Of a stretch of 64,000 bases of DNA, positions 8,910 through 17,435 are shown in pieces (the stretch's first letter is position 1; each line of letters opens with the position of its first letter). The translations under genes were made by a program, and so were the position numbers. Under the pieces are notes generated by a model, which saw only the letters and a program-made list of their open reading frames with translations, did no database searches and was not told the DNA's origin. Source of the stretch: Planctomycetota bacterium (GTDB taxonomy: Bacteria; Planctomycetota; Phycisphaerae; Phycisphaerales; UBA1924); assembly GCA_963204725.1 (NCBI GenBank), contig CAUJHH010000064.1, positions 43,125-107,124 of the forward strand. Direction: 5' to 3'.

Positions 8910-9967
8910 GCATCCGGTACGATTCACCTTGGGCTTTGGCCCTGATAGGGTTGGCGCTCGTGTTGATCGGGCTTCGCTGGTTCAGTGTGCCGCCGCCACT
9001 CGTGCTGCCGGGTGCGACACGACTGCGTGGCCTCGCTTCCGTCCGCACCTGGCTGCGCTGGTTGCCACTGGCGGTTCGGGCCGGTGTGCTCTCCGTGCTC
9101 GCGGTGGCAATCGCGAGACCTCAGACGTTGACGGGGCGGATCGAGACCGCGAAGGAGGGCGTCGCGATCCAGATCGTCATCGATCGGTCAGCCAGCATGG
9201 GCGCGCCGATGACCTTTGAGGGGCGATCGCTCGAGCGGCTTGAAGTCGTGAAGCGGGTGCTCAAGGACTTCCTACTCGGAGACGGGAAGCAGCTCAAGGG
9301 GCGAGCCGACGATCTGGTGGGGCTCATCGTCTTCTCCGGTTACGCGGACACTCTTGCGCCGCTGGTTCACAGCCACGAGATCGTGGTCGATCTGGCCAAT
9401 CAGACCCAGTTGGCGCCGCCCGCGCTCCCGGAGGGCGGGACCGCGATCGGCGATGCGCTCGCCCTCGCGGCGTCGCGGCTCAAGTCCGCCGAGGAGCAGA
9501 TCCAGAAACTGAGCGATGCCAACCAGGGCCCGGAGTTCAAGATCAAGAGCAAGATCATCGTGCTCCTGACAGATGGAGAGCACAATCGAGGGGAAATCCT
9601 GCCCGAGCAGGCGGCACAGCTTGCGGCGGAATGGGGCATCAAGATCTACTCGATCGGCATCGGTGGCACGGGCGGGGTAGTGTACATCCCGGGAATCGAT
9701 GGCCGTCGTATTCCCATCCGAGACCATGTGGACGAGCGAACACTGATCGCCATATCAAGCCGCACAGGCGGGCGATACTGGAACGCCAGAAATGCGGAGT
9801 CGTTGCGGGAGATCTACCAGGAGATCGACCGGCTGGAGAAGGTCTCGGTGAGCTCCCAGCGACGAACCGTGTTCGAAGAGCGATTCCCGCCGCTGGCAAG
9901 GGCTTCGCTCTGGCTTCTCGGCGCTGAGTTGCTGCTCTCGACTGTCTTCCTCAGGAGGTTGCCATGA
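8906..9967 (+). CDS. VWA-domain membrane protein, BatA-like
   Basis: This 353-residue protein is the first of two von Willebrand A proteins in the operon. Two N-terminal helices (about 8-26 and 54-70) are followed by a VWA domain with MIDAS motif DRSAS (93-97), a GGTAIGDAL segment carrying the conserved Thr, and LLTDGEHNRGE. A final helix lies at about 331-350. The VWA domain probably faces the periplasm and binds a metal and a protein ligand, as BatA and BatB do. It overlaps the genes on both sides by 4 bp. Confidence 0.9.
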   Translation: MSIRYDSPWALALIGLALVLIGLRWFSVPPPLVLPGATRLRGLASVRTWLRWLPLAVRAGVLSVLAVAIARPQTLTGRIETAKEGVAIQIVIDRSASMGAPMTFEGRSLERLEVVKRVLKDFLLGDGKQLKGRADDLVGLIVFSGYADTLAPLVHSHEIVVDLANQTQLAPPALPEGGTAIGDALALAASRLKSAEEQIQKLSDANQGPEFKIKSKIIVLLTDGEHNRGEILPEQAAQLAAEWGIKIYSIGIGGTGGVVYIPGIDGRRIPIRDHVDERTLIAISSRTGGRYWNARNAESLREIYQEIDRLEKVSVSSQRRTVFEERFPPLARASLWLLGAELLLSTVFLRRLP

Positions 9968-10965
9968 CTTCATTCGGCGCTCCTGAGCAGCTTGAGCTGA
10001 TGTGGCTGCTGGTCCCCGTGGTCCTGCTCTTGCAATGGGCCGCGTGGCGCAGGAGGGCAGCACTGCGGCGTCTCGGTGATGCGCAGCTCCTCCGTCGGCT
10101 CTCCCCAGTCGGGTTGAAGCGGAGGCGACTCGCGTCGGCTGCGATGACCACCGCGGCGATCGCCTGTATCGTCGTCGCCATCGCAAGACCCCGGGGGAGC
10201 CCGATCGAGCAGCAGACGACCGCCTCCGGCCGGGACGTCGTTTTCCTCGTCGATGTATCACGCAGCATGCTCGCGAGCGATGTCGCGCCGAATCGGCTTG
10301 AGCGCTGCAAGATATGGATCAAGGATGTGCTCGGGACGCTCGAGAACGATCGAGTTGCGCTGGTCGCGTTTGCCGGCTCGGCGTCCGTCAAGTGCCCGCT
10401 GACGCTTGATCGCGCGTTCTTCTTGATGCAGCTCGAGGACCTCTCGCCTCGTTCCGTGCCCCGTGGCGGATCGATGATCGGGGATGCGATTCGGAAGACG
10501 ACAAATGAGGTCTTCGCGGAGCGGTCCACGCGGCACAAGGACATCCTCCTGTTCACCGACGGCGAAGATCAGGAGAGCTTCCCAGTTCAAGCAGCAGAGA
10601 TCGCGGCGCAACGAAACATCCGGATCATCACGATCGGCATCGGCAGCGAGTCTTCGGGCTCGCCGGTGCCCGCCGATCGTGAGCGGCCCAATCCGGAGTT
10701 CGTCACGCACAACGGCCAGCGTGTTGTGTCAAGACTCATGCCACGGGCGTTGGCCGACGTTGCCGCGGCATCGTCTGGCGGGGTATTCCTGAATGTCGGG
10801 ACCGGCAATATCAACCTCGACCGGGTCTACGCGGATCTGGCTGCGAGCGCGCCGAAAGAGGAGCTTGTCGCCGACAAGACCACGGTATATCAAGAGCTCT
10901 TTCAAGCCCCCCTGATTCTCGCATTCATTCTGCTCGGACTCGAGGTGCTGATCCGTGATCGATAA
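9964..10965 (+). CDS. VWA-domain membrane protein, BatB-like
   Basis: This second VWA protein (333 residues) has helices at about 11-27 and 58-74, MIDAS motif DVSRS (97-101), the GGSMIGDAI segment and LLFTDGEDQES, and a C-terminal helix at about 310-328. It shares fold and layout with the preceding gene but differs clearly in sequence, so the pair is an old duplication as in BatA/BatB. The conserved Thr position reads Ser-Met in GGSMIGDA. The stop overlaps the next gene by 11 bp. Confidence 0.9.
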   Translation: MTSFGAPEQLELMWLLVPVVLLLQWAAWRRRAALRRLGDAQLLRRLSPVGLKRRRLASAAMTTAAIACIVVAIARPRGSPIEQQTTASGRDVVFLVDVSRSMLASDVAPNRLERCKIWIKDVLGTLENDRVALVAFAGSASVKCPLTLDRAFFLMQLEDLSPRSVPRGGSMIGDAIRKTTNEVFAERSTRHKDILLFTDGEDQESFPVQAAEIAAQRNIRIITIGIGSESSGSPVPADRERPNPEFVTHNGQRVVSRLMPRALADVAAASSGGVFLNVGTGNINLDRVYADLAASAPKEELVADKTTVYQELFQAPLILAFILLGLEVLIRDR

Positions 10966-12136
10966 GCGAATACTCATTCTCGGCATATGCCCGCTGCTGG
11001 CCGCGGCGAGAGTCTCGCACGCGGAGCCACCACAGCCGTCCAAGGTACGCTCGGCGATCCGCGCCGCGAATCGTGCGTTTGAGCGAGGCGACTTCGAGGA
11101 GGCGGCGCATGTGTACGCGTCGCTTCCGCCGACGCCCGATCGTTCGGCAGCGGTCTGCTACAACGAGGGACTGACGCACGCTGCGCTTGGCGACATCGAA
11201 CGAGCGAAACAGTCGTTTCGTATGGCCGACCTGAACGCAGACGAAGGGTCGATCCGGGCTGATGCGAGGTTCAATCTCGGTAGGCTCGAGTACGACGAGG
11301 CAATCGCTCTCGCGCAGGAGGAGCCGAAACTGGCCATGCAGGGATTGCGGGAGGCGGCTCGTGTGTATCGCTCGGTGTTGAATGTACGATCGGATGACCT
11401 GGAGGCCGCCAAGAACGTCGAGCGATGCAGGCTGGCGATTCGCGCGATCGAGGATCGCCTCCGGCAAGAGGCCGAAGATCGGGCGAAACAGAGCGAGCAG
11501 CTCCAGCAGTTGTCCCAGAGACTGAATGAACTCGCGGAGCGACAGGAGCAGGCATCAGCGCAAAGCCGTGGCGCTCAGGAGCAGATGGATCAGGATAGTT
11601 CAATCGGCGCCGAGGCATCGAGGCAGTCTCGAGAGCAACAGGAGGCGCTCTCGCAAGAAACCCGCGACATGCTCTCGCAACTCATGCAGCAGTTGCGTCA
11701 GACGCCGGGCGACGCTCCCGGGCAGACCGAGATGTCGGAAGCAATGGCCGAGATCGAGCAGGCCATGCGCAACCAAGCCGGAGCCGAACAGAATCTGGAG
11801 CGGGCACAACCCGGGAGAGCGGCGCCCAAGCAGGAGGACGCCGCAGAAGAACTCGGAGAAGCAGCGGAACGGCTGGCGGCCGCGGCGCAGGAGCAGCGCG
11901 GAGAGGGCCATGATTCTGGCGAGCCGCAGCCGAGTGACGGAGCCGACCCGCAGGGTGAGAGCGAGCCCTCAGAGGGATCGGAGACCAAGGAGGCGCCCGC
12001 CCGCCCGCGAGAGGTTGATCGACTCGGCGATCAGGACGGAGATCCGATTGCCCGTCGGTACCTCGAGAAGGAGATCCGAGATCGAGCCAACCGGATTCGG
12101 CGCGGTCCTCCACTTCCGACCGACAAGGACTGGTGA
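10955..12136 (+). CDS. TPR protein with Gln-rich coiled coil, BatC-like
   Basis: This 393-residue secreted or periplasmic protein starts at a GTG overlapping the preceding stop. A signal peptide covers about residues 1-23 (cleavage after SHA). TPR-like helices lie at about 30-150 (for example AVCYNEGLTHAALGDIERAK). A long coiled coil rich in Gln, Glu and Ala follows at about 160-330, then an acidic, Pro-rich tail. BatC proteins in Bacteroides and Leptospira have the same TPR-plus-charged-tail layout. It probably scaffolds the VWA proteins on the periplasmic side. Confidence 0.82.
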   Translation: MIDKRILILGICPLLAAARVSHAEPPQPSKVRSAIRAANRAFERGDFEEAAHVYASLPPTPDRSAAVCYNEGLTHAALGDIERAKQSFRMADLNADEGSIRADARFNLGRLEYDEAIALAQEEPKLAMQGLREAARVYRSVLNVRSDDLEAAKNVERCRLAIRAIEDRLRQEAEDRAKQSEQLQQLSQRLNELAERQEQASAQSRGAQEQMDQDSSIGAEASRQSREQQEALSQETRDMLSQLMQQLRQTPGDAPGQTEMSEAMAEIEQAMRNQAGAEQNLERAQPGRAAPKQEDAAEELGEAAERLAAAAQEQRGEGHDSGEPQPSDGADPQGESEPSEGSETKEAPARPREVDRLGDQDGDPIARRYLEKEIRDRANRIRRGPPLPTDKDW

Positions 12137-13914
12137 CACTCATGCGGTGTGTACGTGACAGCGTGGTGATTCTCTTGTTGCTGTTGGCGACCGTGGCATC
12201 GGCTCGCGCAGAGGATCCGAACATCAAGGTGCAGGTCAGCGCACCGCAGTTCTACGTCGATTCGCCTCTGACGGTGGTTGTCACGGTAGAGCGATCCACC
12301 GGCGATGTGGGCGATGCGCCACCGGTCTTCGACCCGACCGATGAATTCATCATCAGCGAGCCAACGGTGATGCGAGGCTCAGGTACAACACAGTCGCTGG
12401 TTGATGGTTCGCTCAGGCGAACCCAGCGGTACTATGCCAGCTATCAGTTTCAGATGCGAGCGACGCGCGAGGGGCAGTTGACGATTCCCTCGGCCAGCAT
12501 TGTGCTCGATGGTCAGCAGTATCGCACGAATCCGGAACATGTGAGCGCGATCAAGCCGGCAACAGCCGACTTTGCAACACTTCGTGTCGAACCGGATCAT
12601 GTAGTCGCGTATGTGGGGCAGGCGGTTCGCCTCTCGATCAACTTCGAGAGTTCACAGATCCCACGTGGCACCGGTGCCTTCATCGGCGACACGTTGCCGC
12701 GAGGCGTCGTGGCGATGCCGGGAAAGCAGCAGCCAATTGCAAACGGCGAGGCCGTGAACGTTCCCATTTTCGGCATAGAGGGGTACGCGTTTCTCTCCCG
12801 AGATTCGACCGGGACAGGTACGGCGTTCACCATGCCTCTGTGCATGATCGCCGAGACGCCGGGGACTCGCACGCTCGGACCGATCTCCTTCGTCATCACC
12901 GATGATCCGCGCTGGCCACGCGAGAAGTACAGCGTCAACGCGACGCCGGTGACACTGGATGTTCGTCCTTTACCAGAGCAGGGACGCGGCGAGGCGTTCA
13001 ATGGGATCGTCGGTGCGTGCACGATCGATGCCGCGATCTCATCACCCAGCGCCATGGTTGGCGACCCGCTGACACTCACGGTCAGGATTCGGGGGGATGT
13101 GCCTCCCGGCCGGTTGCCGGCACCACGCCTCGACCTGCAGGGTGATATCGCGGGGAGCTTCCGGCTCGCGCCCGAGGGCTGGATCGATGGCGGGGTGAGT
13201 GGCGACGCTCACACCTACAGCATGACGATCCGCCCGCTGCGTGCCGACATCTCGGAGTTGCCGCCTATCGAGATTCACTGGTTCGATCCCGAGGCGTCGA
13301 CGTATCGCGTGTCGAAGAGTCGTGCACTGCCGATGAAGATCGAGTCGTCTCGCGAGGTTACAGCCGCCGACGCGATCGGCCGACGGCCCCCCACGATTGC
13401 GAGGGATTCGCTCGCGGACTCGCCGCTCCGCCTTTACGCCAACACGGGCGGCACGGGTCGACTGACCGATCGGTCGCTGGACTTTGCGAGCGCGTGGGAC
13501 TCACCTTGGCGATCGATTGTCCTGATCGCACCACCGGTGGCATGGTCGGTCCTTGCCGGACTAGGCGCATGGATTCGGACGAGAGACCCTAGGGTGGTCC
13601 ATCGGAACAGGTTGACGCGGCGTGCAATCGCGATGGCCCGTCGGGCGCGGCGCAGACCCGAACTCGCCGGTGTTGCAGCACGGTGCTTCGTCGCAGCTCA
13701 CGCTGGTTTGAATCCGGAGTCCATCACCAGCGCGGACGGTGAATCGCTCATGGAAGGCATGGATAGTCCGCACGCTGCGACCGTGCTCGACGCGCTGCGG
13801 AGCGAAGAGGCCGTGGCATACCACGGAAACTCGGTGGAGGCGTCGCAGGGTTTGGTGGGCGCGATCCGCAACCTTGGCCGACAGCTGCGTGGACGCCGTG
13901 GAGGTGGTGCATGA
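12133..13914 (+). CDS. BatD-like protein
   Basis: This protein of about 593 residues has a signal peptide ending near ASARAE, then beta-rich modules resembling the Ig-like repeats of BatD (FYVDSPLTVVVTVERS; AYVGQAVRLSINFESS; MVGDPLTLTVRI). A membrane helix lies near 455-475 and a short cytoplasmic tail follows. Each module opens with the BatD-typical phrase in which a property is conferred (VGQAV, VGDPL). The GTG at 12133 overlaps the upstream stop as GTGA; an ATG at 12142 is a close alternative. Confidence 0.85.
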   Translation: MTLMRCVRDSVVILLLLLATVASARAEDPNIKVQVSAPQFYVDSPLTVVVTVERSTGDVGDAPPVFDPTDEFIISEPTVMRGSGTTQSLVDGSLRRTQRYYASYQFQMRATREGQLTIPSASIVLDGQQYRTNPEHVSAIKPATADFATLRVEPDHVVAYVGQAVRLSINFESSQIPRGTGAFIGDTLPRGVVAMPGKQQPIANGEAVNVPIFGIEGYAFLSRDSTGTGTAFTMPLCMIAETPGTRTLGPISFVITDDPRWPREKYSVNATPVTLDVRPLPEQGRGEAFNGIVGACTIDAAISSPSAMVGDPLTLTVRIRGDVPPGRLPAPRLDLQGDIAGSFRLAPEGWIDGGVSGDAHTYSMTIRPLRADISELPPIEIHWFDPEASTYRVSKSRALPMKIESSREVTAADAIGRRPPTIARDSLADSPLRLYANTGGTGRLTDRSLDFASAWDSPWRSIVLIAPPVAWSVLAGLGAWIRTRDPRVVHRNRLTRRAIAMARRARRRPELAGVAARCFVAAHAGLNPESITSADGESLMEGMDSPHAATVLDALRSEEAVAYHGNSVEASQGLVGAIRNLGRQLRGRRGGGA

Positions 13915-14753
13915 AGTTTGCAATCGCGCTCGCGTTTGCCGCGGCAGTCGCTGTCGGATTCAAGTCGCTCGCCTCTGATCACGATCGCGCGTCACAGATG
14001 TTGGACGCTGCGGACGCTCGATTCCGTACGGCGCTTGCGGAACGGGACGCGGCGAGCGCCATGGCCACCGAGAGCTTCCTCGACGCAGCTCGCACGTACG
14101 AAGCGATCGCCTCGATGGGATTCCGCAACGCCAACCTGTACGTCGATGCAGGCAATGCGTACCTGCTCGGCGGCGACATCGGCCGAGCGGTTCTCTCATT
14201 CAGGCGGGCCGACGACATTCGGCCTTACGATCAGGCCGTCAAGGCCGGGCTGGCCGACGCGAGAGAGCGGGTCCAGGTCGCGGTGGCTCTCTCGCCGGGC
14301 TCGCGTAGTGTGCAGTTTGTGACGGCTTGGCGAAGATTGATCCCTGCACCCACGATGATCGCGGCCTTCGCGGTTCTTTACGCGTCTGCGTGGCTTGTGG
14401 CAATGGTCAACGCGGCGCGTCCAGGTCTGATCCCCCGCGCCATCGGCGTCGGGCTCGGGGTCTCCGCGGGTCTGGTTGTGGGATTGGTGGTCATCGATCA
14501 CCGCGTCCACGACGGCACTCGTGCAGGTGTGGTGATCGCGGAAGGAATCACCGCTCGGAATGGCCCGAGTGCGAGTGTGTACGATCCTACATTCACCACG
14601 CCGCTCAGGCCGGGTGTCGAGTTGATGATCCTCGAGTCTCGAGACGGCTGGCATCGGGTGCGGCTGGCGGATGCACGCGAGACGTGGCTGCCAGCCCACG
14701 CGATCGAGCGAGTCGAATCTCGCCGTGGAGACAACGAGGGGTCGCTCAGATAG
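13911..14753 (+). CDS. TPR plus SH3-like membrane protein, BatE-like
   Basis: This 280-residue protein is the last gene of the operon. It has an N-terminal signal or anchor (residues 1-22), TPR helices at about 45-120 (LYVDAGNAYLLGGDIGRAVL), two membrane helices at about 140-195, and a C-terminal bacterial SH3-like domain at about 200-270 (GITARNGPSASVYDP...LESRDGWHRVRLAD). BatE proteins have this TPR, membrane and SH3 combination. A GGAGG-type site precedes the ATG, which overlaps the batD-like stop by 4 bp. It converges on the LEPR gene with a 29-bp gap. Confidence 0.85.
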   Translation: MKFAIALAFAAAVAVGFKSLASDHDRASQMLDAADARFRTALAERDAASAMATESFLDAARTYEAIASMGFRNANLYVDAGNAYLLGGDIGRAVLSFRRADDIRPYDQAVKAGLADARERVQVAVALSPGSRSVQFVTAWRRLIPAPTMIAAFAVLYASAWLVAMVNAARPGLIPRAIGVGLGVSAGLVVGLVVIDHRVHDGTRAGVVIAEGITARNGPSASVYDPTFTTPLRPGVELMILESRDGWHRVRLADARETWLPAHAIERVESRRGDNEGSLR

Positions 14754-14782
14754 CAGACACGGAAGGGGCGCCGCCGAAGCGA

Positions 14783-16996
14783 TCAGATCGCGATGCTGGA
14801 GACGTTCTGGATTCTCCAGTCGTCCGGCATGAGCGTCGGCTCCCAGTAGACACGGACGAGTGTGTTGTCCTCATCGCGTCCGAACAGGTTGATGGAGCCA
14901 TCGGTCAGCACTTGGGCTCTAATGGTCGCTGAGGGTCGTTTGATGAGTTCGGTGTCGCCCTCAGTCAGCTCGCGGATCTTCCACGTGTTGTCGGAGTTTG
15001 GCACCCACCAGTAGAGCGTGACCTCGCCGTTGTCCTTCAGACCTGCGATGTTGAGCCCGCCATCCGGCGTGTGATAGGCCACGATCGATGCGCCGGCCAG
15101 GTTCGGCCCGGTGACGATCGAGGTCAGATTAGAGGTCGCCCAGAATCCGGCAAACCTTGGGATCCACCAGGTTGTCACAACCTGGCCGGTTCCATTCACG
15201 CCGACGATGTTGATGCCACTCCACTTGGTCTGGTAGACCGTGAGGCCCCCTGTGAACGGCGGAGCGCCCGTGATGGTGCTCAGGTTGGAGAGCACCCAGT
15301 AGCCGCCCGTCTTTGCGCTGTTCCAGATGACTTCGATCTGACCGCTGGCATTGAGACCTGCGATATTCTGGCCGTTCCATGGTGTGACATAGCTCACGAG
15401 AGGGCCCACGAATGTGGGCATCTCTTTCCCAAGGGGTCTCAGGAACTCGTCAGCAACATCGTTGAATGCATAGGTGTAGTCGCCGGGCGCGACAACGCCC
15501 GTCTGTCGGTACATGACCAGATCGCCATCGGCTGCCAGCCCGGCGATTGTCACGAGCCCGGATGCGTCACGAGAAATGAACTGGGTGAGGCCCGAAATGA
15601 TCGCTTGCGAACCCGAGAGCTCGGCGGTCAGATCCCGCACCGTCCACGTCGCATCGCTTGTGCGCTGATAGAGGTACAGGCCGTCAGCTGTCGCGACGGC
15701 GACGTACAGATTGTTGTCCTTGGGGTCCGTCCAACTCGTGATCTCAAGGCCGGGCGCAGTCTGGGGCGACGTTCCTCCGGCGGCAGTCATCAGGTCGATG
15801 ACCCGCCAGACGCCGTCCGACTTGAACACATACGCCTTCGGGCGGCCGGTTCCTGTCTCAAGAATCGCATCGCTTCCGAGGATCGAATCCGTCAGCGTCA
15901 TGATCGGCGTTGCGCGGGTTGCGAGTCCCGCGACGCGGCTCTCGACTCCTTGCTGGCTGATCATGGCGAACGGTGCGAGCGTGGAACCGTTCATTGATAC
16001 CGCGAATCGGACCTCAGCGGTGGACCCGGTGAGGCGCAGGATCACCGTGCTTCCCGAGACGGTCCATGTGGCGGGAATCCCGGCAGTTGTGTCGCCAGCG
16101 TCATAGTCGGCCAGTCCATACACGCTTGCGGACCCATCACCTCGAAGATCGAGGAACTGGGCACCAACTCCGGATGCCCCAGTGCCGAAGAGCTGCTGCG
16201 CCGCCGGGCTCGCAGCGGCCACTCCGAATCTGTAGCCTCCGGCGACCTCCCCGAGCGTGGCGCCGGTGTCCGCCTTGATCGCGATCCCGATGAACGCATC
16301 GCCATCGGACTCTCGCATGTCGGCCGTGAGCATGACCGACTTGTCGGCGCTGATGTAGATGCTCTCGCCCCGACTTGTCTCGAACGATCCACCGGTGCCA
16401 GCCGAAATGATCTCGGTTGTCCGCGCGATGGGTGCGGCTCCGATGCCCGTGGCAAACCAGAGCATGAAGTTTCCCGAGACCGAAAGCGTGCCGTTCAGCA
16501 CCGAGGCGATGCCGGAGGTTGCGTTCCATTGCAAGACGGTCCAGACCCAGTTTCCGGCGAGGTCGGCTGTTGTGGCGGTTGTCGGTTGCTCGACGAAGTA
16601 GGAAAGCGTTCCCACGCCGGGAGTCTGGTCCACGCCACCGTACCAGCCAGCTGGATAGCCCCGCGACGACCAGAAGTTCGCGCCAATCTCAATATCATCA
16701 CCGGTCGTGCCGATCGTGGGCCGGAGAAACAGGCCACCCTGGTCACGCTGTTCAACCCATTCTCGGTCAAGCGGCGCGCCGGTCGACCTGCCAGTCTCGC
16801 CTGAGACGAATACCTGGCCAGACGCCAGTCCGCTCGCCGTCGCGACCCCTTCGACGACGACCGCATCAATGGTTGTTGCGGTACGATCAAAGCCGATCCC
16901 CGCAAACGCCGCGAGGAGCTGCCGAGGCTCCAATGGCTGGAGGATGGCTCGATCGCCTCTCGCGTGGAGCGCGTTCGCGGTTCGATTCTGCCTCAT
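14783..16996 (-). CDS. LEPR-motif secreted protein with seven-repeat propeller-like C-terminus
   Basis: This 737-residue protein begins with the planctomycete surface-protein motif LEPRQLLA (22-29) in place of an ordinary signal peptide. The N-terminal half (about 35-370) is beta-rich and unassigned. The C-terminal half contains about seven repeats of 45-50 residues, each with a hydrophobic INIAGL-like strand, a Gly turn, a strand ending in W and a closing W..xNLxxI (for example WWIPRFAGFWATSNLTSI). Seven units suggest a beta-propeller, but that fold is inference. The neighbour at 17436 shares this C-terminus, so the two are paralogs. A GGGAG site precedes the ATG. The function is probably at the cell surface and is unknown. 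Confidence 0.85.
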   Translation of the reverse strand: MRQNRTANALHARGDRAILQPLEPRQLLAAFAGIGFDRTATTIDAVVVEGVATASGLASGQVFVSGETGRSTGAPLDREWVEQRDQGGLFLRPTIGTTGDDIEIGANFWSSRGYPAGWYGGVDQTPGVGTLSYFVEQPTTATTADLAGNWVWTVLQWNATSGIASVLNGTLSVSGNFMLWFATGIGAAPIARTTEIISAGTGGSFETSRGESIYISADKSVMLTADMRESDGDAFIGIAIKADTGATLGEVAGGYRFGVAAASPAAQQLFGTGASGVGAQFLDLRGDGSASVYGLADYDAGDTTAGIPATWTVSGSTVILRLTGSTAEVRFAVSMNGSTLAPFAMISQQGVESRVAGLATRATPIMTLTDSILGSDAILETGTGRPKAYVFKSDGVWRVIDLMTAAGGTSPQTAPGLEITSWTDPKDNNLYVAVATADGLYLYQRTSDATWTVRDLTAELSGSQAIISGLTQFISRDASGLVTIAGLAADGDLVMYRQTGVVAPGDYTYAFNDVADEFLRPLGKEMPTFVGPLVSYVTPWNGQNIAGLNASGQIEVIWNSAKTGGYWVLSNLSTITGAPPFTGGLTVYQTKWSGINIVGVNGTGQVVTTWWIPRFAGFWATSNLTSIVTGPNLAGASIVAYHTPDGGLNIAGLKDNGEVTLYWWVPNSDNTWKIRELTEGDTELIKRPSATIRAQVLTDGSINLFGRDEDNTLVRVYWEPTLMPDDWRIQNVSSIAI

Positions 16997-17435
16997 GCTT
17001 CACTCCCGACACCCTGCAGTCCAAGGCGAGGCATCTGATTCAAGCGTGCAACCAACGAATCATCCACCGCAAAGGTGTTGGTTTGATCGATCGGTGTTCG
17101 TCCCATGTCCCCAAGCCTGACACCCTTACAGCATCATACCGCGCCACTCGAATCCGGCGGCATTTCGGACATAGGTGTCTACGCGGTCCCGGACCAGGAG
17201 GATGCCAATCTAGGCCCGAAAACGGGTGGATGGCGATCCGCGAGTCCGGATTATTGGGTGCAGATGGTACGGTGGCGACCCGTTCTCCGATCCAAACGGC
17301 ATCCAACTTGACTCCGCAGCCGAACCTGTAGAAGGTTGAAGGGGTATTGGGGGGCGTGCCAGCACGGCCGCTACGGGCGGGAATCCGACACGAGGGCTTT
17401 CCGCTCGCCCACAGACAGGTAGTCCGGAGGGATTC
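16997..17435. other. 439-bp divergent intergenic region between the LEPR genes
   Basis: This gap lies between two divergently transcribed paralogs and must hold both promoters. I found no convincing -35/-10 pair, RNA gene or repeat in it. Open frames crossing it on either strand show no protein-like composition. The Shine-Dalgarno sequence of the right-hand gene (GGAGG) is at 17426-17430. Confidence 0.6.

Noticed and set aside
14778..14790. GCGATC-A-GATCGC palindrome at the batE/LEPR junction
   Set aside because: It lies within the stop region of the LEPR gene and GATC-rich palindromes occur often in this sequence.
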